Shown: piece after piece, positions 21,801-32,732 of the stretch
Position numbering within the stretch: the stretch's first letter is position 1
Layout of the letters: every line of letters begins with the position of its first letter
NCBI RefSeq assembly: GCF_018991925.1
Contig: NW_024737042.1
Coordinates: 20,460,795-20,524,794, forward strand
DNA from: Homarus americanus
Lineage: Eukaryota; Arthropoda; Malacostraca; Decapoda; Nephropidae
DNA length: 64,000 nucleotides
Reading direction: 5' to 3'
Notes under the pieces: generated by a model
What the model saw: the letters and a program-made list of their open reading frames with translations, nothing else
Database searches by the model: none
Told to the model about the DNA's origin: nothing
Position numbers and translations under genes: made by a program

Positions 21801-22529
21801 AATACAACACATTATATTCAAGGACATGTTGACAATGCTTTAATCACTTTTCCGTATTTCTGTAGACAACATTGTTTTCACACACTATCTGGAGTGTGTG
21901 TGTGTGTTAAACTTTAACAAGAGATAATGGAAAATTTATCTCCAACTGTTAGGGTCACTGGTAGGCAACACTGACAGTTATAAAACATTAACATCCCACT
22001 ATCACACCTGTCTACAGCATGGACAATTACTCTTATGTCTTGCTCACTGCATGGGGCTAATTAATAACAATCACTGACATAAAGTCCACAGTTACAGGTA
22101 AAGTCTTTCAACGAGCCATGATATAATAGAATATTGGTAGTAAGTTACCTGGACTAGTTATATATAATACTTTTAATATGAATAAAACCAAGATAGAGTC
22201 AAATTTATCTTTACACATTTAGTTGGATCATGGGCCAGCTGCTCCTCGTGGATAAAGTGCTTTGCCTGTCTCCTACATACAGGCTTACTGAAACTACTGC
22301 AAAAACGAGTAATTAATCATGTTGACAAAAACAAAAAATGAATATAACATAAATAATATTCCTGTGTCTGTTGTGCCCTTCTAGCTGTAATTTCATATCC
22401 ACTGTTTTATACACACAAACAAATTAATGTCAACTTATTTGGGGTTCGGATAAGATCGTCAATCATAAATCGGGGCTCACTAAATTATAGACCCCGAGAC
22501 AATTCATATATATTATTTATACATTTATA
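21801..22529. other. Unassigned AT-rich DNA
   Basis: No coding or structural signal that I can support. It contains a short (TG)n at about 21895. Confidence 0.5.
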
Positions 22530-23150
22530 TTATATACTGTATATATATACTAGCGGAATCGCTCTTTCGCTGGGCCACGGTAGGACGCCACCCTCCGGGA
22601 GGCTCCACATTGTCTCACTGTAGTGCATTAAGGTGTCTGTTTTGATCCTGACTTTGTACTCGTCAGAAGGCATGTTTTCCAGGGCATTTTTAAATGCGTG
22701 TACATACGTGTTGCGCACATGCAGCATTTCTTGGATAGATAGGACAATGTCATGTCTGACACCTTGAATGTTGCCACACCTGATAGTAGGCTGCTTTTCA
22801 TGATCTCCCATGAAGTAGATTTGGAGGAACTTTGCCTGCTCATCTTCCAGTGGTAAGAGGGATCCTGCTTTGTGATAGACTCGACCCTGGACTTTGAATG
22901 TGGGCATGTATCCGTGCTCACGAACTACTCTGGTAGCTCCAAAGGATGTCATCTGGAAGCATGAATTGTACTTCCGTATATTTTCCAAGAAGTACTTTGA
23001 CTCTGGTGTTGTTCCCAGTATGAGAGTCTTCAATGGTTGTTGTGGTTGTTCCAAATTTGGCAGTCGTACTTTCACATAAGAGCAGCACAGTCCAGCAGAT
23101 TCTCCTTTGTACTTCTTTGCACCGTATTATTCACATCTCTTATCCATGTT
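22530..23150 (-). pseudogene. Helitron RepHel N-terminal (Helitron-like N) fragment
   Basis: Minus-strand ORF of 181 codons (22530-23075) plus decayed upstream codons. It reads GLCCSYVKVRLPNLEQPQQP, FLENIRKYNSCFQMTSFGA, PTFKVQGRVYHKAGSLLP and AKFLQIYFMGD. This is the conserved region just before the Rep domain in Helitron proteins. The HUH nuclease and helicase domains are absent, and the frame runs into the Helitron 3' end (LPEGGVLPWPSERAIP is encoded by terminal DNA). The element is therefore non-autonomous. Confidence 0.85.
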
Positions 23151-23462
23151 GCCAATGACAACAGAGGGGTACTTTACATATTCTATATATAACATCATCC
23201 ATCATCACTACATATAACACCATCCATCATCACTACAGATCGGTCAAGTAGTTTCCGAGATTCTCGTGCGGACACACAGACAAACAACATCCATCATCAC
23301 TACATATAACAACATCCATCATCACTACATATAACAACATCCATCATCACTACATATAACACCATCCATCATCACTACAGATCGGTAAAGTACTTTCCAA
23401 GATTCTCGTGCCGACATACATACAAACAGACAAACTTATTTGTTTTATATACAGTATATAGA
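22545..23462 (-). mobile_element. Helitron (internally deleted), minus strand
   Basis: In minus orientation the 5' end is TCTATATACTGTATATAAAAC, followed by the CGGCACGAGAATCTTGG head, a 25-bp array and a Helitron-like N-terminal coding block. The 3' end is GC-rich with short hairpin potential (GCCTCCCGGAGGG), ending GATTCCGCTAG, a CTRR-type terminus followed by T. The 5' terminus directly abuts another Helitron 3' end (23463). Confidence 0.75.
23190..23395. repeat. 25-bp Helitron array (inverted)
   Basis: Copies of the complement of GTAGTGATGATGGATGGTGTTATAT, in two blocks separated by a second copy of the CGATCTGTAGTG head (near 23235-23285), indicating an internal duplication of the Helitron head. 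Confidence 0.9.
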
Positions 23463-23515
23463 TAGCAGAAACGCCGCCCTCCGGACGGCTCTTTCGCTAG
23501 GCCACGGTGTGAAAT
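23463..23515 (-). mobile_element. 3' end of a second Helitron
   Basis: On the minus strand: CACACCGTGGCCTAGCGAAAG, then hairpin arms GCCG/CGGC around TCCGGAGGG, then GTTTCTGCTA. It is directly followed by the TCTATATA start of the next Helitron with no spacer. Its upstream extent is unclear. Confidence 0.65.
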
Positions 23516-23721
23516 ATCGTACGTTTGGCATACCTCGTTAGAATGGACTACCTACCTACCCACCTACCTACCTACCTTGTTAGAATGGACAGCCTAGAAA
23601 AGTTTGAGATGGAACGCTGGCCGTTCTGGTCGGACGTGCTGGTCGCTCTCCTACACTTCCCTGGCTGGACACGTACTGTCATGGCTGACGGAAGGGCTTC
23701 AACAGCAAGTCGCTTACTAAA

Positions 23722-25140
23722 ATGACTCAATCGAGTGGTGGATACAGCAGACACAGCAATGTAGCCCAGGGTAGTGATGGAGGACTGTTGTCGGATTTGG
23801 AGCTGTCCAGCAGCAGTGAATGTGAAGAACAAGAGCCGTTTAAAGTTATTAATAGCAAAAAGAAGAATAAAAGGAGGAATAGAGATGGTACAAGCAGTGA
23901 AGATAATATTTCCCACTTGATGGATAAGCGTAAGAAAATTGATGGTGTGAGTCATTCTTCAACCAAGATCAGTAAAACGAGTGTAAGCCCCATTGATGGT
24001 TTAGATGGCAGCAACTCATCGAGGAGGCCACGTCTTTACTTCCCCAAGAATAATGGCATGGATTTTCATGATAAGGTAAAGTGGTCAGTTAGACTCGCTA
24101 AGTGCCATCAAGGGTATCAAGTGCTCTTTAAAGAAGGTAAACATATTCCTTATATTACTGTGAAGGATGAGGAAGCAGTTAAGAGATCTAACTACAGAAG
24201 GTTTTGAGAATGTAGTGATGGAAAAGCCTGTGGAGTCCATTGGGAAATGTACGAAGATCATTCTTTTTGATTATCCTGTTTACCTTGACCCCGAGGATGT
24301 GTTGGCTGACGATAGATTTTTTTGGGCCAAGAGACGTGTAATTAAAATTGATGGAGAACTAGTACCTATGCCGCAGCTAATTGCGCTAATCAAAAGTCCA
24401 GCGCCAGAGAAGGTCTTTGTGAGATGTGTGGGATATAAACGGGTTGCTGTCTACAACGAATCTCCAGTAATATGCTATAAGTGTTGCAAGTGGGGGCACA
24501 TGGCGTGGAAATGCCATAATGATTTTCGGTGTAGATTCTGTGGAAAAATGCATGATTCTAAGGTATGTGGAGATAAACTTAAGGCGAAGGAAAAAATTAC
24601 ACCAAAATGCTGTAATTGTGGGGGGGTTCACAATGCCAGCTCGTGGGTGTGTCCTAAAAACCGAAAGTTCAGCAATTGCAATCACGAGCTCAGTCCACTA
24701 ATCAAGAGGATAAAGGTGATGCTGTAAGGAGCGATGTTGCAGGGACACCAAGTGCTGTAAATGTGTGGGAAAAGCGTATGGAAATACGTAATGCAGCAGC
24801 ACAGAAGGACATAGGTAACGGGGACAATAACCTTACAGCTCCTAACATTCTAATAGAACTCTGTAAGGAGATTGATGAGCTCAAACAAGCAGTATTGGAT
24901 ATCAAGAAATGCTTGGTGAATCCTGTGCCATATAGTGATGTTGCTCTTGTTAACAAAGATAGTTCAAAAGAAAATGAAACATTAGTAGAGATGGAATCAA
25001 ATATTGTGGATAGCAATCTAGAGCAAAATAGTAATCATAGTGAGTTAGGAAATAGAGTTGGTTCGGTTTCTAAAGAGAATGTAGTAAACAAGGAAATGCT
25101 TGGTGACCTGACGAACATTCTTGACTCTGTTTTGGAATAA
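23722..25140 (+). pseudogene. LINE-B ORF1 (gag-like, three CCHC zinc knuckles)
   Basis: Starts MTQSSGGYSRHSN with a Ser/Lys-rich N-terminus. The frame shifts near 24180 into an RNA-binding-like region (KCTKIILFDYPVYL...PEKVFVRCVGYKRVAVYNE), then Cys/His knuckles: CYKCCKWGHMAWKC, CRFCGKMHDSKVC and CCNCGGVHNASSWVC (about 24472-24655). A second shift near 24690 leads to an acidic, coiled-coil-like C-terminus ending at 25140. ORF1 proteins of I/Jockey LINEs bind the element RNA. Two frameshifts make this copy non-functional. Confidence 0.85.
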
Positions 25141-25216
25141 ATGGAAAATACAAGGAACGACGTCAAAAAGAATGTTCTTATTTCGGTGAAGAATATGAGG
25201 GGGGAAATTTATTCTA

Positions 25217-28200
25217 ATGTATCATAATGTCAGCTTAATTTCCTGGAATGTTAATAGTTTGAAAAAAAGGCTAACGGATCTTCATGCATATGTTCATTCT
25301 AGTAGTATTGATGTCATAGCTTTGCAAGAGGTTGAGACAAATGGAATATCATTGCAACTAAGAGGTTATCAAAGTTTTGAATTACCAGCTGATCTGACTA
25401 AATTGTAGAGGTGTGACGACTTATATCAAAGATGACATTCCAGCATCACTTCATTCCGCTCAAAAAATAAACGGTACCGAGTATTTGTGTGTTAGTATTA
25501 CGCTTCAAGATGCTACACTGTTCACTATTAATGCTTATGTGCATGCGGATTCATTGATGATCTGCCGGACATTATTTTTGCTGATGATTGTTTACTAATT
25601 GGTGATTTGAACGCTAGGCACATCAATCTTGGCAGTAGAGGTTCTCAAAATCACAATGGAATGGTTCTGAAAAATATCTTAGACTCTATAGAAGATGCTA
25701 GGGTCCTTGGAGCTGTTGAGCCGAAACATGTTAAAGGGGGTAGACTTGATTATGCAATACTTTTTAATATGTTAGATGTGCATGCAAATTTGGATATTGT
25801 GGATACGCTTTTGAGTGATCACTTTGCAATTAAAGTGAAGCTTCATTTGAATTTTTTTTTTATGTTAACAATAGAAAAAGGTATACAATAACAGTAGACC
25901 AACATAGTGAATTTGTAGCAAAAGTCGGCGAGTGGTATAAAGAGTACAAAAAGCTTGGAATTAAAGATGAAAACATATTTTATGATGATTTGTTAGGAGT
26001 GATTGATTCCATTTTGAATAAGCCAAGGAAACAGTATGGAAATACCACAAAACCTCAGCCTAGGTATTATAATGATAAGATTGTAAAGGGGTGGAATAAG
26101 TTACTGAGGAAATGTCATAGTAAGTGGAGTAAAGATCCTAGCAATGAAAAAAAACGGGAAACTCTGATTGAAGTGGCAGAGTGTACAACAGAGTTAAATC
26201 AGAAAGCCAGAAGTATGTATTGGAGTGGTTTTTTGAGAGAAATTGCTCCATCAAAATCTTTGAATCAGGTTTGGGATGGTGTGACGAGGGTAAGAGGAGT
26301 CAAGAAGAAATTTAATGTTCATCCCAATCCAAACGCCAAAGCTAATGAACTAATGAATAAGTGGGCGTATGCATCTAATTATGAGTGTCTCCCAAGTAAT
26401 GTTCAGATTTGCTTGAGGAATTCAAGATCTATGATGCGATGGTGATTATCCAAAGTACTGTAAGTGAGGAAACCTGTGTTCCTTTAATTAAGGGTGAAAT
26501 TCTGAATGCTGTAAAGAAAGGGAAGTCTAGTGCTCCTGGCAGGGATGGTCTAACTTATGATGTTATCTATTATCTTATAAGTATGGAGGACAACCCAATT
26601 CTAGATCTCTTTAATTTTTCATTTGAAAATGGAAGACTGCCCGTGAAATGGAAAATGGCACTCATTGTTCCTGTGCCTAAGGGTGATAGTGATTAGACCC
26701 ATATCCTTAACATCTTGTCTATCTAAAATGATGGAGCGAATGGTATTAAATGTATTATTGTATAAAATTGATGATCTCTTGTCTAGTAATTTGTTTGGAT
26801 TTTTAAAGGGTAAAAGCACTACAGATTGTGTGATTAAATGTCTTAGTAATGCTAATGTCAACTGTAGACTGTTTGTAGACCTTAAAAGTGCCTTTGATAA
26901 GGCAAATAAGGAAGTGATCTTAGAAAGTCTTGTAAGTAAAGGTATAAAAGGGAAATTATTGATGTGGATTACAGATTACTTAACTAACATAAAAGCGAGT
27001 GTCTGGTTTCAAGGTCATGAATAGGAAGAAAAAAGTCTAGGATTGGGTACCCCACAAGGTGGCGTTCTTAGCCCTATGCTTTTTAATATTCTTATGGACA
27101 GTATAACAAGTTACAAATTCCAGGGCGAGTCCCAAGTAATCATTTATGCTGATGACATTCTGATCCAATGTAAGAATGAGGAAGATATGTCTAGGGCCAT
27201 TGATCAGCTGCAGTATCTTCGTCTCTCCTTGGGACTGGTCATTAATGAAAATAAAACCAAATTTCAGTCAAGGGCAGTAAATATATCGAGCATAATACAC
27301 AGAATTAGGGAGTTGACTGTCATTTCTACTCTAAGGCTTATTAGGCGTGGTGATGGGTATCTGAAGTCTGCTGTTGATAAATTTACTAATGCAATTACTA
27401 GTAATTTTAAGATGAATACTTATACTAAAAAACTTTGTCAGATGTTATGTGAATATAATATTGTAGATTTGTGTGTACCTTTGCCAAACAAAGTTTGTTT
27501 GAAACCTTGGTTCAAGATGAGTGTATCTGTGAGAATTGATAAGCTAGAGTTTAAAAAAAAAAGAATGTAATCCTTTTGAGTTACGGCAAATATTCCTTGA
27601 GAAAATATCTGAGTACCATAAGGAAAATTTTATTCATATGTACTGTGATGGTTCAGTTAATGGGAATCGGGCCGGATGTGGCATTGTTATTAGGGAATTT
27701 TTTGAATATGGTATTAGTGTTGAAGAAAGAATATCCAAGAGAATTGGCTACAGAAGTTCCAGCACCACTGCTGAACTTTATGCTATATATGTGGGACTTA
27801 AGAATGCCTTTGTGAGGAAAAAAAGTTTTTGGGTTTGTTGACAGTCAAAGTGCTCTATTTGCTCTAAATTCTAAAGTGCCTCTTGATGATGATTTAGTTT
27901 TAAAATGTAAGAAGTGTATTCGGGACATAAAATCACTTGGATATGATGTTAGTTTTATGTGGATTCCATCCCATTGTGGTATTTATATGAATGAGGTTGC
28001 TGATGATTTGGCTAAGCAAGGGTGTGGCAAAGAAATTGTAGAATATGATTGTATTTTGGGTATTAAAAGAATAAAATCTGGAATGGTAAAAATCCGACAA
28101 CAATGGGAAATGGACAATATTCGGAAAATTTTGAACAACGGCAGTAGTAGTTTGAAACATTATGTTCGAGTTTTGAATTCTACACGTTCTACTTATGGTA

Positions 28201-28475
28201 AGGCTTCGGTTAAGTATGATACATTTGTGATGAGGCTACGCTTTGGATACAAATATTATTGGCAATATATTGAAGGAACTGATGGCATTCCTTATAAAAT
28301 GTGTGGCTATGTAAAGTCTCATACCTTATATCATTACATTATGGAATGTAACTGTTTATCAGAATTTAGGGGTGATGGTATTACTGATATTACAGAGATG
28401 GTTTGTTATATAATAAACAAAAAAATGGTTAAGAATATTATGAAAAAATTCTGTAAGTTTAACATAAGATTGTAG
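25217..28475 (+). pseudogene. LINE-B ORF2: AP endonuclease, reverse transcriptase, RNase H
   Basis: The endonuclease starts VSLISWNVNSLKKRLTDLHA with DVIALQEVE (catalytic Glu), and the middle part has NARHINLGSRG. It ends DTLLSDHFAI, where SDH is the expected catalytic motif. The frame breaks at about 25405, 25600 and 25890. RT has GKSSAPGRDGLTYD, FVDLKSAFDKANKE, GTPQGGVLSPMLFNIL and IIYADDILIQ (YADD 27146-27157). RNase H has MYCDGSVNGNRAGCG, TAELYAIYVG and FMWIPSHCGIYMNEVADDLA. The C-terminus has a CGYVKSHTLYHYIMECNC Cys/His motif. The FVDSQ motif is split by a frameshift (about 27835). About eight frame breaks in total. Confidence 0.88.
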
Positions 28476-28710
28476 ATTTTATGCATATCTATTTGTTGTA
28501 TACATATCTGATTTATGATTAGTAGAATGTTAAAGAGCTCATGTTAAGACTAGTTTTGGGTGGGCTAGTTAGCATGCTAACCAGCTCCTTTTGATGTAAT
28601 TGTCAATAAATGTTTTGAATTTGAATTTGAAAGTTAGAGATCAAAGAAAAGAAGGCTGTAATGAGAGAGAGCATAAGGATAAAATTAGCTATAAAACGTG
28701 GGATGGGATA

Positions 28711-28711
28711 T

Positions 28712-28797
<86 letters not shown>
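28711..28797. repeat. (TA)n microsatellite
   Basis: Pure TA repeat directly adjoining the Penelope-like terminus at 28798. Confidence 0.97.
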
Positions 28798-28801
<4 letters not shown>

Positions 28802-29975
28802 GTAGATCCACAATGAAAACGTGGATAGGATAAATCTTGATAAAATCACACGGGAAAAGGGAAACAACGGAGCACCTTAGCTTTTGTCTTTATTCAAGAC
28901 ATCTTCAGAGGCAACTGGATTACATGGACAGAGAGAGGCTTAAATATACAGGGTGACCTTAAAAACATGAGGTCAGGTCATAATGATGTCATCCACTAAT
29001 CCCCACACCAACACACACGTAGAGGAGCTTAAGAGAAGGGGGGTGACGTGACTAGTCAGGTCAGGTCAAAAATAAGGGACCCACTAAATAAGTATCATAC
29101 ATCTAGATCAAAGGTTTTCAAAGCATTTTTAACCTTGGGCCACTGACAAATAAATTTATGTAACATATTATCAGTTTTGAACTGACCATCACTATGGTTT
29201 ATTTATTTTAATTCCTTAATCAAACTAGCTTCAACCAGAAGTCTTTCTGCGACACAAGATGAATTAAATACTTCTAAGCTTTTTTCCCAAGCAATGGGGT
29301 GATTATTATTCCTAACATGAACGAACAAGGCACTGCTTTCAGATGCTGTTCTGATATTATACTTATGTTGTTTGATTCTGAGCTGCAGTGTTTTTCCAGT
29401 CTGTCCTACATAATTACAATTACATTTGGCCTGTAAGAGGGGATATCATCTTTACCAGCCACTTGGATAATTTGTAAGTAACAGAACCCACAGAACTCAC
29501 GATAGGACGTAATGGATTGTTAAGCTTGTGTGTTTTGATCAATCCATACATATAAGGTAAAGTGGGATTGATTTAAGAGAGCTGTTTGATGAGATCGGGG
29601 TTCTTTTTCAATAACAACTTCATTTTGGTATTAGATAACTTATTAATATTTTCCAGGGGATCTTTCGTAAGCTCACAATACGTGCTTTCATCACTAAGTA
29701 ATGAATTCATCTTTTCATTGTAGTCACTTTTATCCAAAATTACAATAGCATTAGACTTATCAGCCTTGGTAATATGGATATTCTTATTTCTTTTCAAGTT
29801 TATGAAGGCTGTTTCAAATCTTTTTGGAATGTTTGAAACAAATTTCTTATGTAAAGCATTATGTATACAACCTTTAGCTATGGAAATATATTCATTTGTA
29901 ACATCTGACGACTTATTCTTTTCCAGGTTGCTTATACCTTTAGCAATAGTAAGCGGATTAACGCACCGTTGAGTG
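28798..29975 (-). mobile_element. Penelope-like element 1 (PLE-1), internally deleted
   Basis: Minus-strand RT N-terminal part and GIY-YIG domain joined by deletion, followed by a terminal non-coding sequence (28798-28960) ending ATGTAGATCCACAATG next to (TA)n. The same terminus occurs at 31850 (PLE-2), and part of it at 47701-47766. PLE-1 and PLE-2 meet head to head near 29980. Confidence 0.85.
29200..29970 (-). pseudogene. PLE-1 reverse transcriptase/GIY-YIG endonuclease remnant
   Basis: From 29970 downward: EYISIAKGCIHNALHKKF, then RNKNIHITKADKSNAIVILD and KSDYNEKMNSLLSDE (PLE RT N-terminal block), DLIKQLS, a stop, then LPYMYGLIKTHKLNNPLRPI and VSSVGSVTYKLSKWLVKM (RT fingers). The palm with its catalytic Asp residues is deleted. 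Sequence resumes at about 29435 in the endonuclease: YVGQTGKTLQLRIKQHKYN and RLLVEASLIKELK. GIY-YIG with RT is diagnostic of Penelope-like elements. Confidence 0.85.
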
Positions 29976-30262
29976 ATAGAATAGGGCTAAAAAATCCTTT
30001 CATTCCTCTCAAACCAGGCAAATTCCTACACTTAAGAATATTTTGACTTTGCCCTATCGTAATGAATTTGTCCCGTTAGTTCGGTCCCTCAAGCTACTAA
30101 ATATTAATGTTGTTTTCAAGTATGACTCAACCATTACGAATATGTTAATAAGAAATAGCCCAGGTTTGAATGTAAATGGAAGTGTTTATTGTATTCCATG
30201 TAGAAAATGTAATTGTAATTATGTAGGACAGACAGGAAAAACACTGTAGCTCAGAATCAAAC

Positions 30263-31290
30263 AGGACAGGAAACAGAGAAGTGAGCATTAATGGCACTAA
30301 ATCCCATTGGAGCAACGTCACAAGTGGAGTTCCCCAAGGCTCAGTGCTTGGACCATTATTATTTATTATATACATAAACGACATAGATATCGGCATTGAC
30401 AGCAACATAAGTAAATTTGCTGATGACACTAAAATAGGACGTGTTATCAAATCTGACGAGGACTCGGCAAAACTACAGGAAGATCTAAACAAATTTTTCG
30501 AATGGTCTGAAAAATGGCAGATGAAATTCAACGTCGACAAATGTAAAGTACTCAGTATAGGAGTTGTAAACAGGGAAACCAGATACCAGATGAACAACGA
30601 TGCCATAGAGAAATCCGACTGCGAGAGAGATTTAGGAGTAATGATAGGTAGGAACCTTAAGCCAAGTAAACAATGTGTTTTTGCTCGTAACAAGGCTAAT
30701 AAAGTACTTGGGTTCATACAAAGGAGTGTTAGTTACAAGACTAGCGAGGTCATCCTAAAACTGTATCTTGCTCTTGTGAGACCACACCTGGATTACGCAG
30801 TTCAGTTCTGGTCACCGTATTACATAATGGATATAGAATCCTTGGAAAGAATTCAGCGGAGAATGACAAGACTAATCCCGGGCATTAGGAACCTTGAGTA
30901 TAGAGACAGGTTAAAGCATCTTAATTTGCACTCCCTTGAGAGAAGTAGAGCGAGGGGCGACCTGATAGAGGTGTATAAGTGGAAGGCAGGGCTAAACAAA
31001 TGGGACATTACAAAGGTACTCAAACTATCCAACCAGGAGCGAACTCGTAACAATGGTTTTAAATTAGACAAATTTAGATTTAGGCGTGAAATAGGTAAAC
31101 ACTGGTTTGGAAACAGAGTAGTGGATGAATGGAACAAGTTACCAAATATCATCATTAACTGGAATACGCTGAATTGCTTCAAACATAGGTTGGATGCTCA
31201 TATGAGCAATAGGGGTTGGGTGTAAACGGGACTGCCCAGTATGGGCCAATAGGCCCGCTGCAGTTTCCTCCATTCTTATGTTCTTATGTT
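30263..31290 (+). mobile_element. CR1-like LINE, 5'-truncated, inside PLE-2
   Basis: Carries the RT C-terminal half and a short 3' UTR (GGCCCGCTGCAGTTTCCTCC) ending in ATTCTTATGTTCTTATGTT, an octamer-type tail typical of CR1 elements. Boundaries are deduced by comparison with the uninterrupted PLE-1 sequence. Confidence 0.85.
30281..31225 (+). pseudogene. CR1-like reverse transcriptase C-terminal ORF (314 codons, intact frame)
   Basis: Starts within the RT palm: GVPQGSVLGPLLFIIYINDI, then KFADDTKIG (catalytic FADD at 30416-30427), KWQMKFNVDKCKVLSIG, DLGVMIGRNLKP, LVRPHLDYAVQFWSPYY, RRMTRLIPG and RSRARGDLIEVYK, ending CFKHRLDAHMSNRGWV. The frame is unbroken to its natural stop, so this insertion looks young. 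Endonuclease and RT fingers are missing by 5' truncation, so the protein is incomplete. Confidence 0.88.
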
Positions 31291-31741
31291 AACATAAGTG
31301 CAATATCAGAACAGCATCTGAAAGCAGTGCCTTGTTCGTTCATGTTAGGAATAATAATCATCCCATTGCTTGGGAAAAAAGCTTAGAAGTATTTAAATCA
31401 TCTTGTGTCACAGAAAGACTTCTGGTTGAAGCTAGTTTGATTAAGGAATTAAAATCAATAAACATTAGTGATGGTCAGTTCAAAACTGATAATATGTTAC
31501 ATAAATTTATTTGTCAGTGGCCCAAGGTTAAAAATGCTTTGAAAACCTTTGATCTAGATGTATGATAGTTATTTAGTGGGTCCCTTATTTTTGACCTGAC
31601 CTGACTAGTCACGTCACCCCCTCTCTTAAGCTCCCTACTGTGTGTGTTGGTGGGGATTAGTGGATGACATCATTATGACCTGACCTCATGTTTTAAGGTC
31701 ACCCTGTATATTTAAGCCTCTGTCCATGTAATCCAGTTGCT

Positions 31742-31784
31742 CTGAAGATGTCTTGAATAAAACGAAAGCTAAGGTGCCCGTTGT
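31742..31784 (+). ncRNA. Candidate hammerhead-ribozyme-like core in PLE-2 terminal region
   Basis: CTGAAGA (31742-31748), a short hairpin (GTCTT, loop GAATA, AAAAC) and GAAA (31764-31767), then GCTAAGGTGC. This order matches the CUGANGA-helix II-GAAA core of hammerhead ribozymes, which are known in Penelope-like elements. The related sequences in PLE-1 (28880-28918, minus) and at 47701-47766 preserve a perfect GTCTT/AAGAC helix II but each lacks another core piece. I could not pair a convincing stem I. Confidence 0.35.
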
Positions 31785-31842
31785 TTCCCTTTCCGTGTGA
31801 TTTATCAAGATTTATCTTATCCATTTTCATTGTGGATCTACA

Positions 31843-31846
<4 letters not shown>

Positions 31847-31916
<70 letters not shown>
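31847..31916. repeat. (TA)n microsatellite
   Basis: Pure TA repeat at the PLE-2 end. Confidence 0.97.
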
Positions 31917-31918
<2 letters not shown>

Positions 31919-32099
31919 CAACGACTACCAGCAAAGGATCGACCTCGACTCCAGCTGTGACTAGAACGCTTACGGTTAGCTGCAAGGCGACGCTAAAAGC
32001 AGTTCTAGACTTCTGTTGATGGTCAATCTGCCCGTGCCTTTGTGGTGTCAGTCTGAAGCCGAAACGTATGCGCCATATATACTTATAGTCCATATAACA

Positions 32100-32600
32100 C
32101 GCGGACTTTGAACATATAATCAACGACCTCACCAGCAAGTTTCCCATTGAGGTTCACGCCATCAGCTCGTTGAACAGGCTTGTGTGAAATATAACAGAGT
32201 CTAGAACTGCTTAGTGTCCTTGTGGCCTAGCCGGTAAGCGTTCCCTAGTCACACCCAGTAGGTCGAGGTATTCCCTGCTGGTGAGGTCGTTGATTATATG
32301 TTCAAAGTTCGCGTTATATGGACTAAAAATGAGCGATATATGTACCTCGCGTTTCATAACCAGCTGATTTAAAATGCTACTGACACCACATAAGAGGCAC
32401 GGGCAGTTTCCATTGAGGTTCACGGCGCCATCAGCTCGTTGAACAGGCTTTGTGTGAAATATAAATATCTAGAACTGCTTTATGTCCGTGGCCTAGCCGG
32501 TAAGTTCCCAGTCACACCCAGTAGGTCGAGGGTTCGATTCCTTGCTGGTGAGGGCGTGATTATATGTTCAAAGTCCTGTTATATGGACTAAAAATGAAGT
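32100..32600 (+). repeat. Tandem duplicated tRNA-like (SINE-type) repeat, two copies about 263 bp apart
   Basis: Two copies share TTGAGGTTCACG...CCATCAGCTCGTTGAACAGG, TGGCCTAGCCGGTAAG (an RNA polymerase III A box at 32223 and 32489) and ATTATATGTTCAAAGT. Copy 2 has a B box GGTTCGATTCC at 32531-32541, 42 bp after its A box; copy 1 has a decayed one. The tRNA-like head indicates a SINE or a tRNA-derived repeat rather than a working tRNA gene, since no complete cloverleaf could be drawn. Confidence 0.55.
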
Positions 32601-32620
32601 ATAATACACTTTTCTTTTGA

Positions 32621-32659
32621 GTTGATACTAGAACTTGATAGTAAATTAAGAGACGGCGT

Positions 32660-32732
<73 letters not shown>

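Larger units (their letters stand above)
23722..28630 (+). mobile_element. LINE-B, nearly full-length RNase H-bearing non-LTR retrotransposon
   Basis: Carries ORF1 (nucleic-acid binding), ORF2 (endonuclease, RT, RNase H) and a 3' UTR ending GTCAATAAATGTTTTGAATTTG plus short GAATTT repeats at about 28603-28630. The 5' boundary is not clear: 23516-23721 may be its 5' UTR or host sequence. It is about 4.9 kb. Multiple frameshifts make it inactive, but the domain set is complete. Related to LINE-A. Confidence 0.88.
29985..31565 (+). pseudogene. PLE-2 connector and GIY-YIG endonuclease, split
   Basis: Before the insertion: NPFIPLKPGKFLHLRIF, LPYRNEFVPLVRSLKLLNI and GLNVNGSVYCIPCRKCNCNY then VGQTGKTL, with a CX2CX1C cluster just ahead of the GIY-YIG core as in PLEs; a stop follows GKTL. 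After the insertion (31291-31565): HKCNIRTASESSALFVHVRN and RLLVEASLIKELKSINISDG to TFDLDV and a stop at 31563. The catalytic Glu of the domain is probably in the LVEASL segment. Confidence 0.83.
29985..31846 (+). mobile_element. Penelope-like element 2 (PLE-2), split by a CR1 LINE
   Basis: Plus-strand 3' part of a PLE: endonuclease region and full terminal sequence to (TA)n at 31847. It is interrupted at 30263-31290 by a CR1 insertion. PLE-1 (minus strand, near 29370) preserves the uninterrupted site, so the insertion point is clear. It lies in opposite orientation to PLE-1. Confidence 0.87.

Noticed and set aside
21588..21827. Minus-strand ORFs of 76-79 codons
   Set aside because: Generated by the 26-bp minisatellite.
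23190..23395. CRISPR array
   Set aside because: Units are 25-bp direct tandem repeats without unique spacers in a eukaryotic Helitron. The 14-bp satellite and 21-bp arrays fail for the same reason.
32480..32560. Functional tRNA gene
   Set aside because: A/B boxes only; duplicated inside a larger repeat, and no complete cloverleaf could be drawn.
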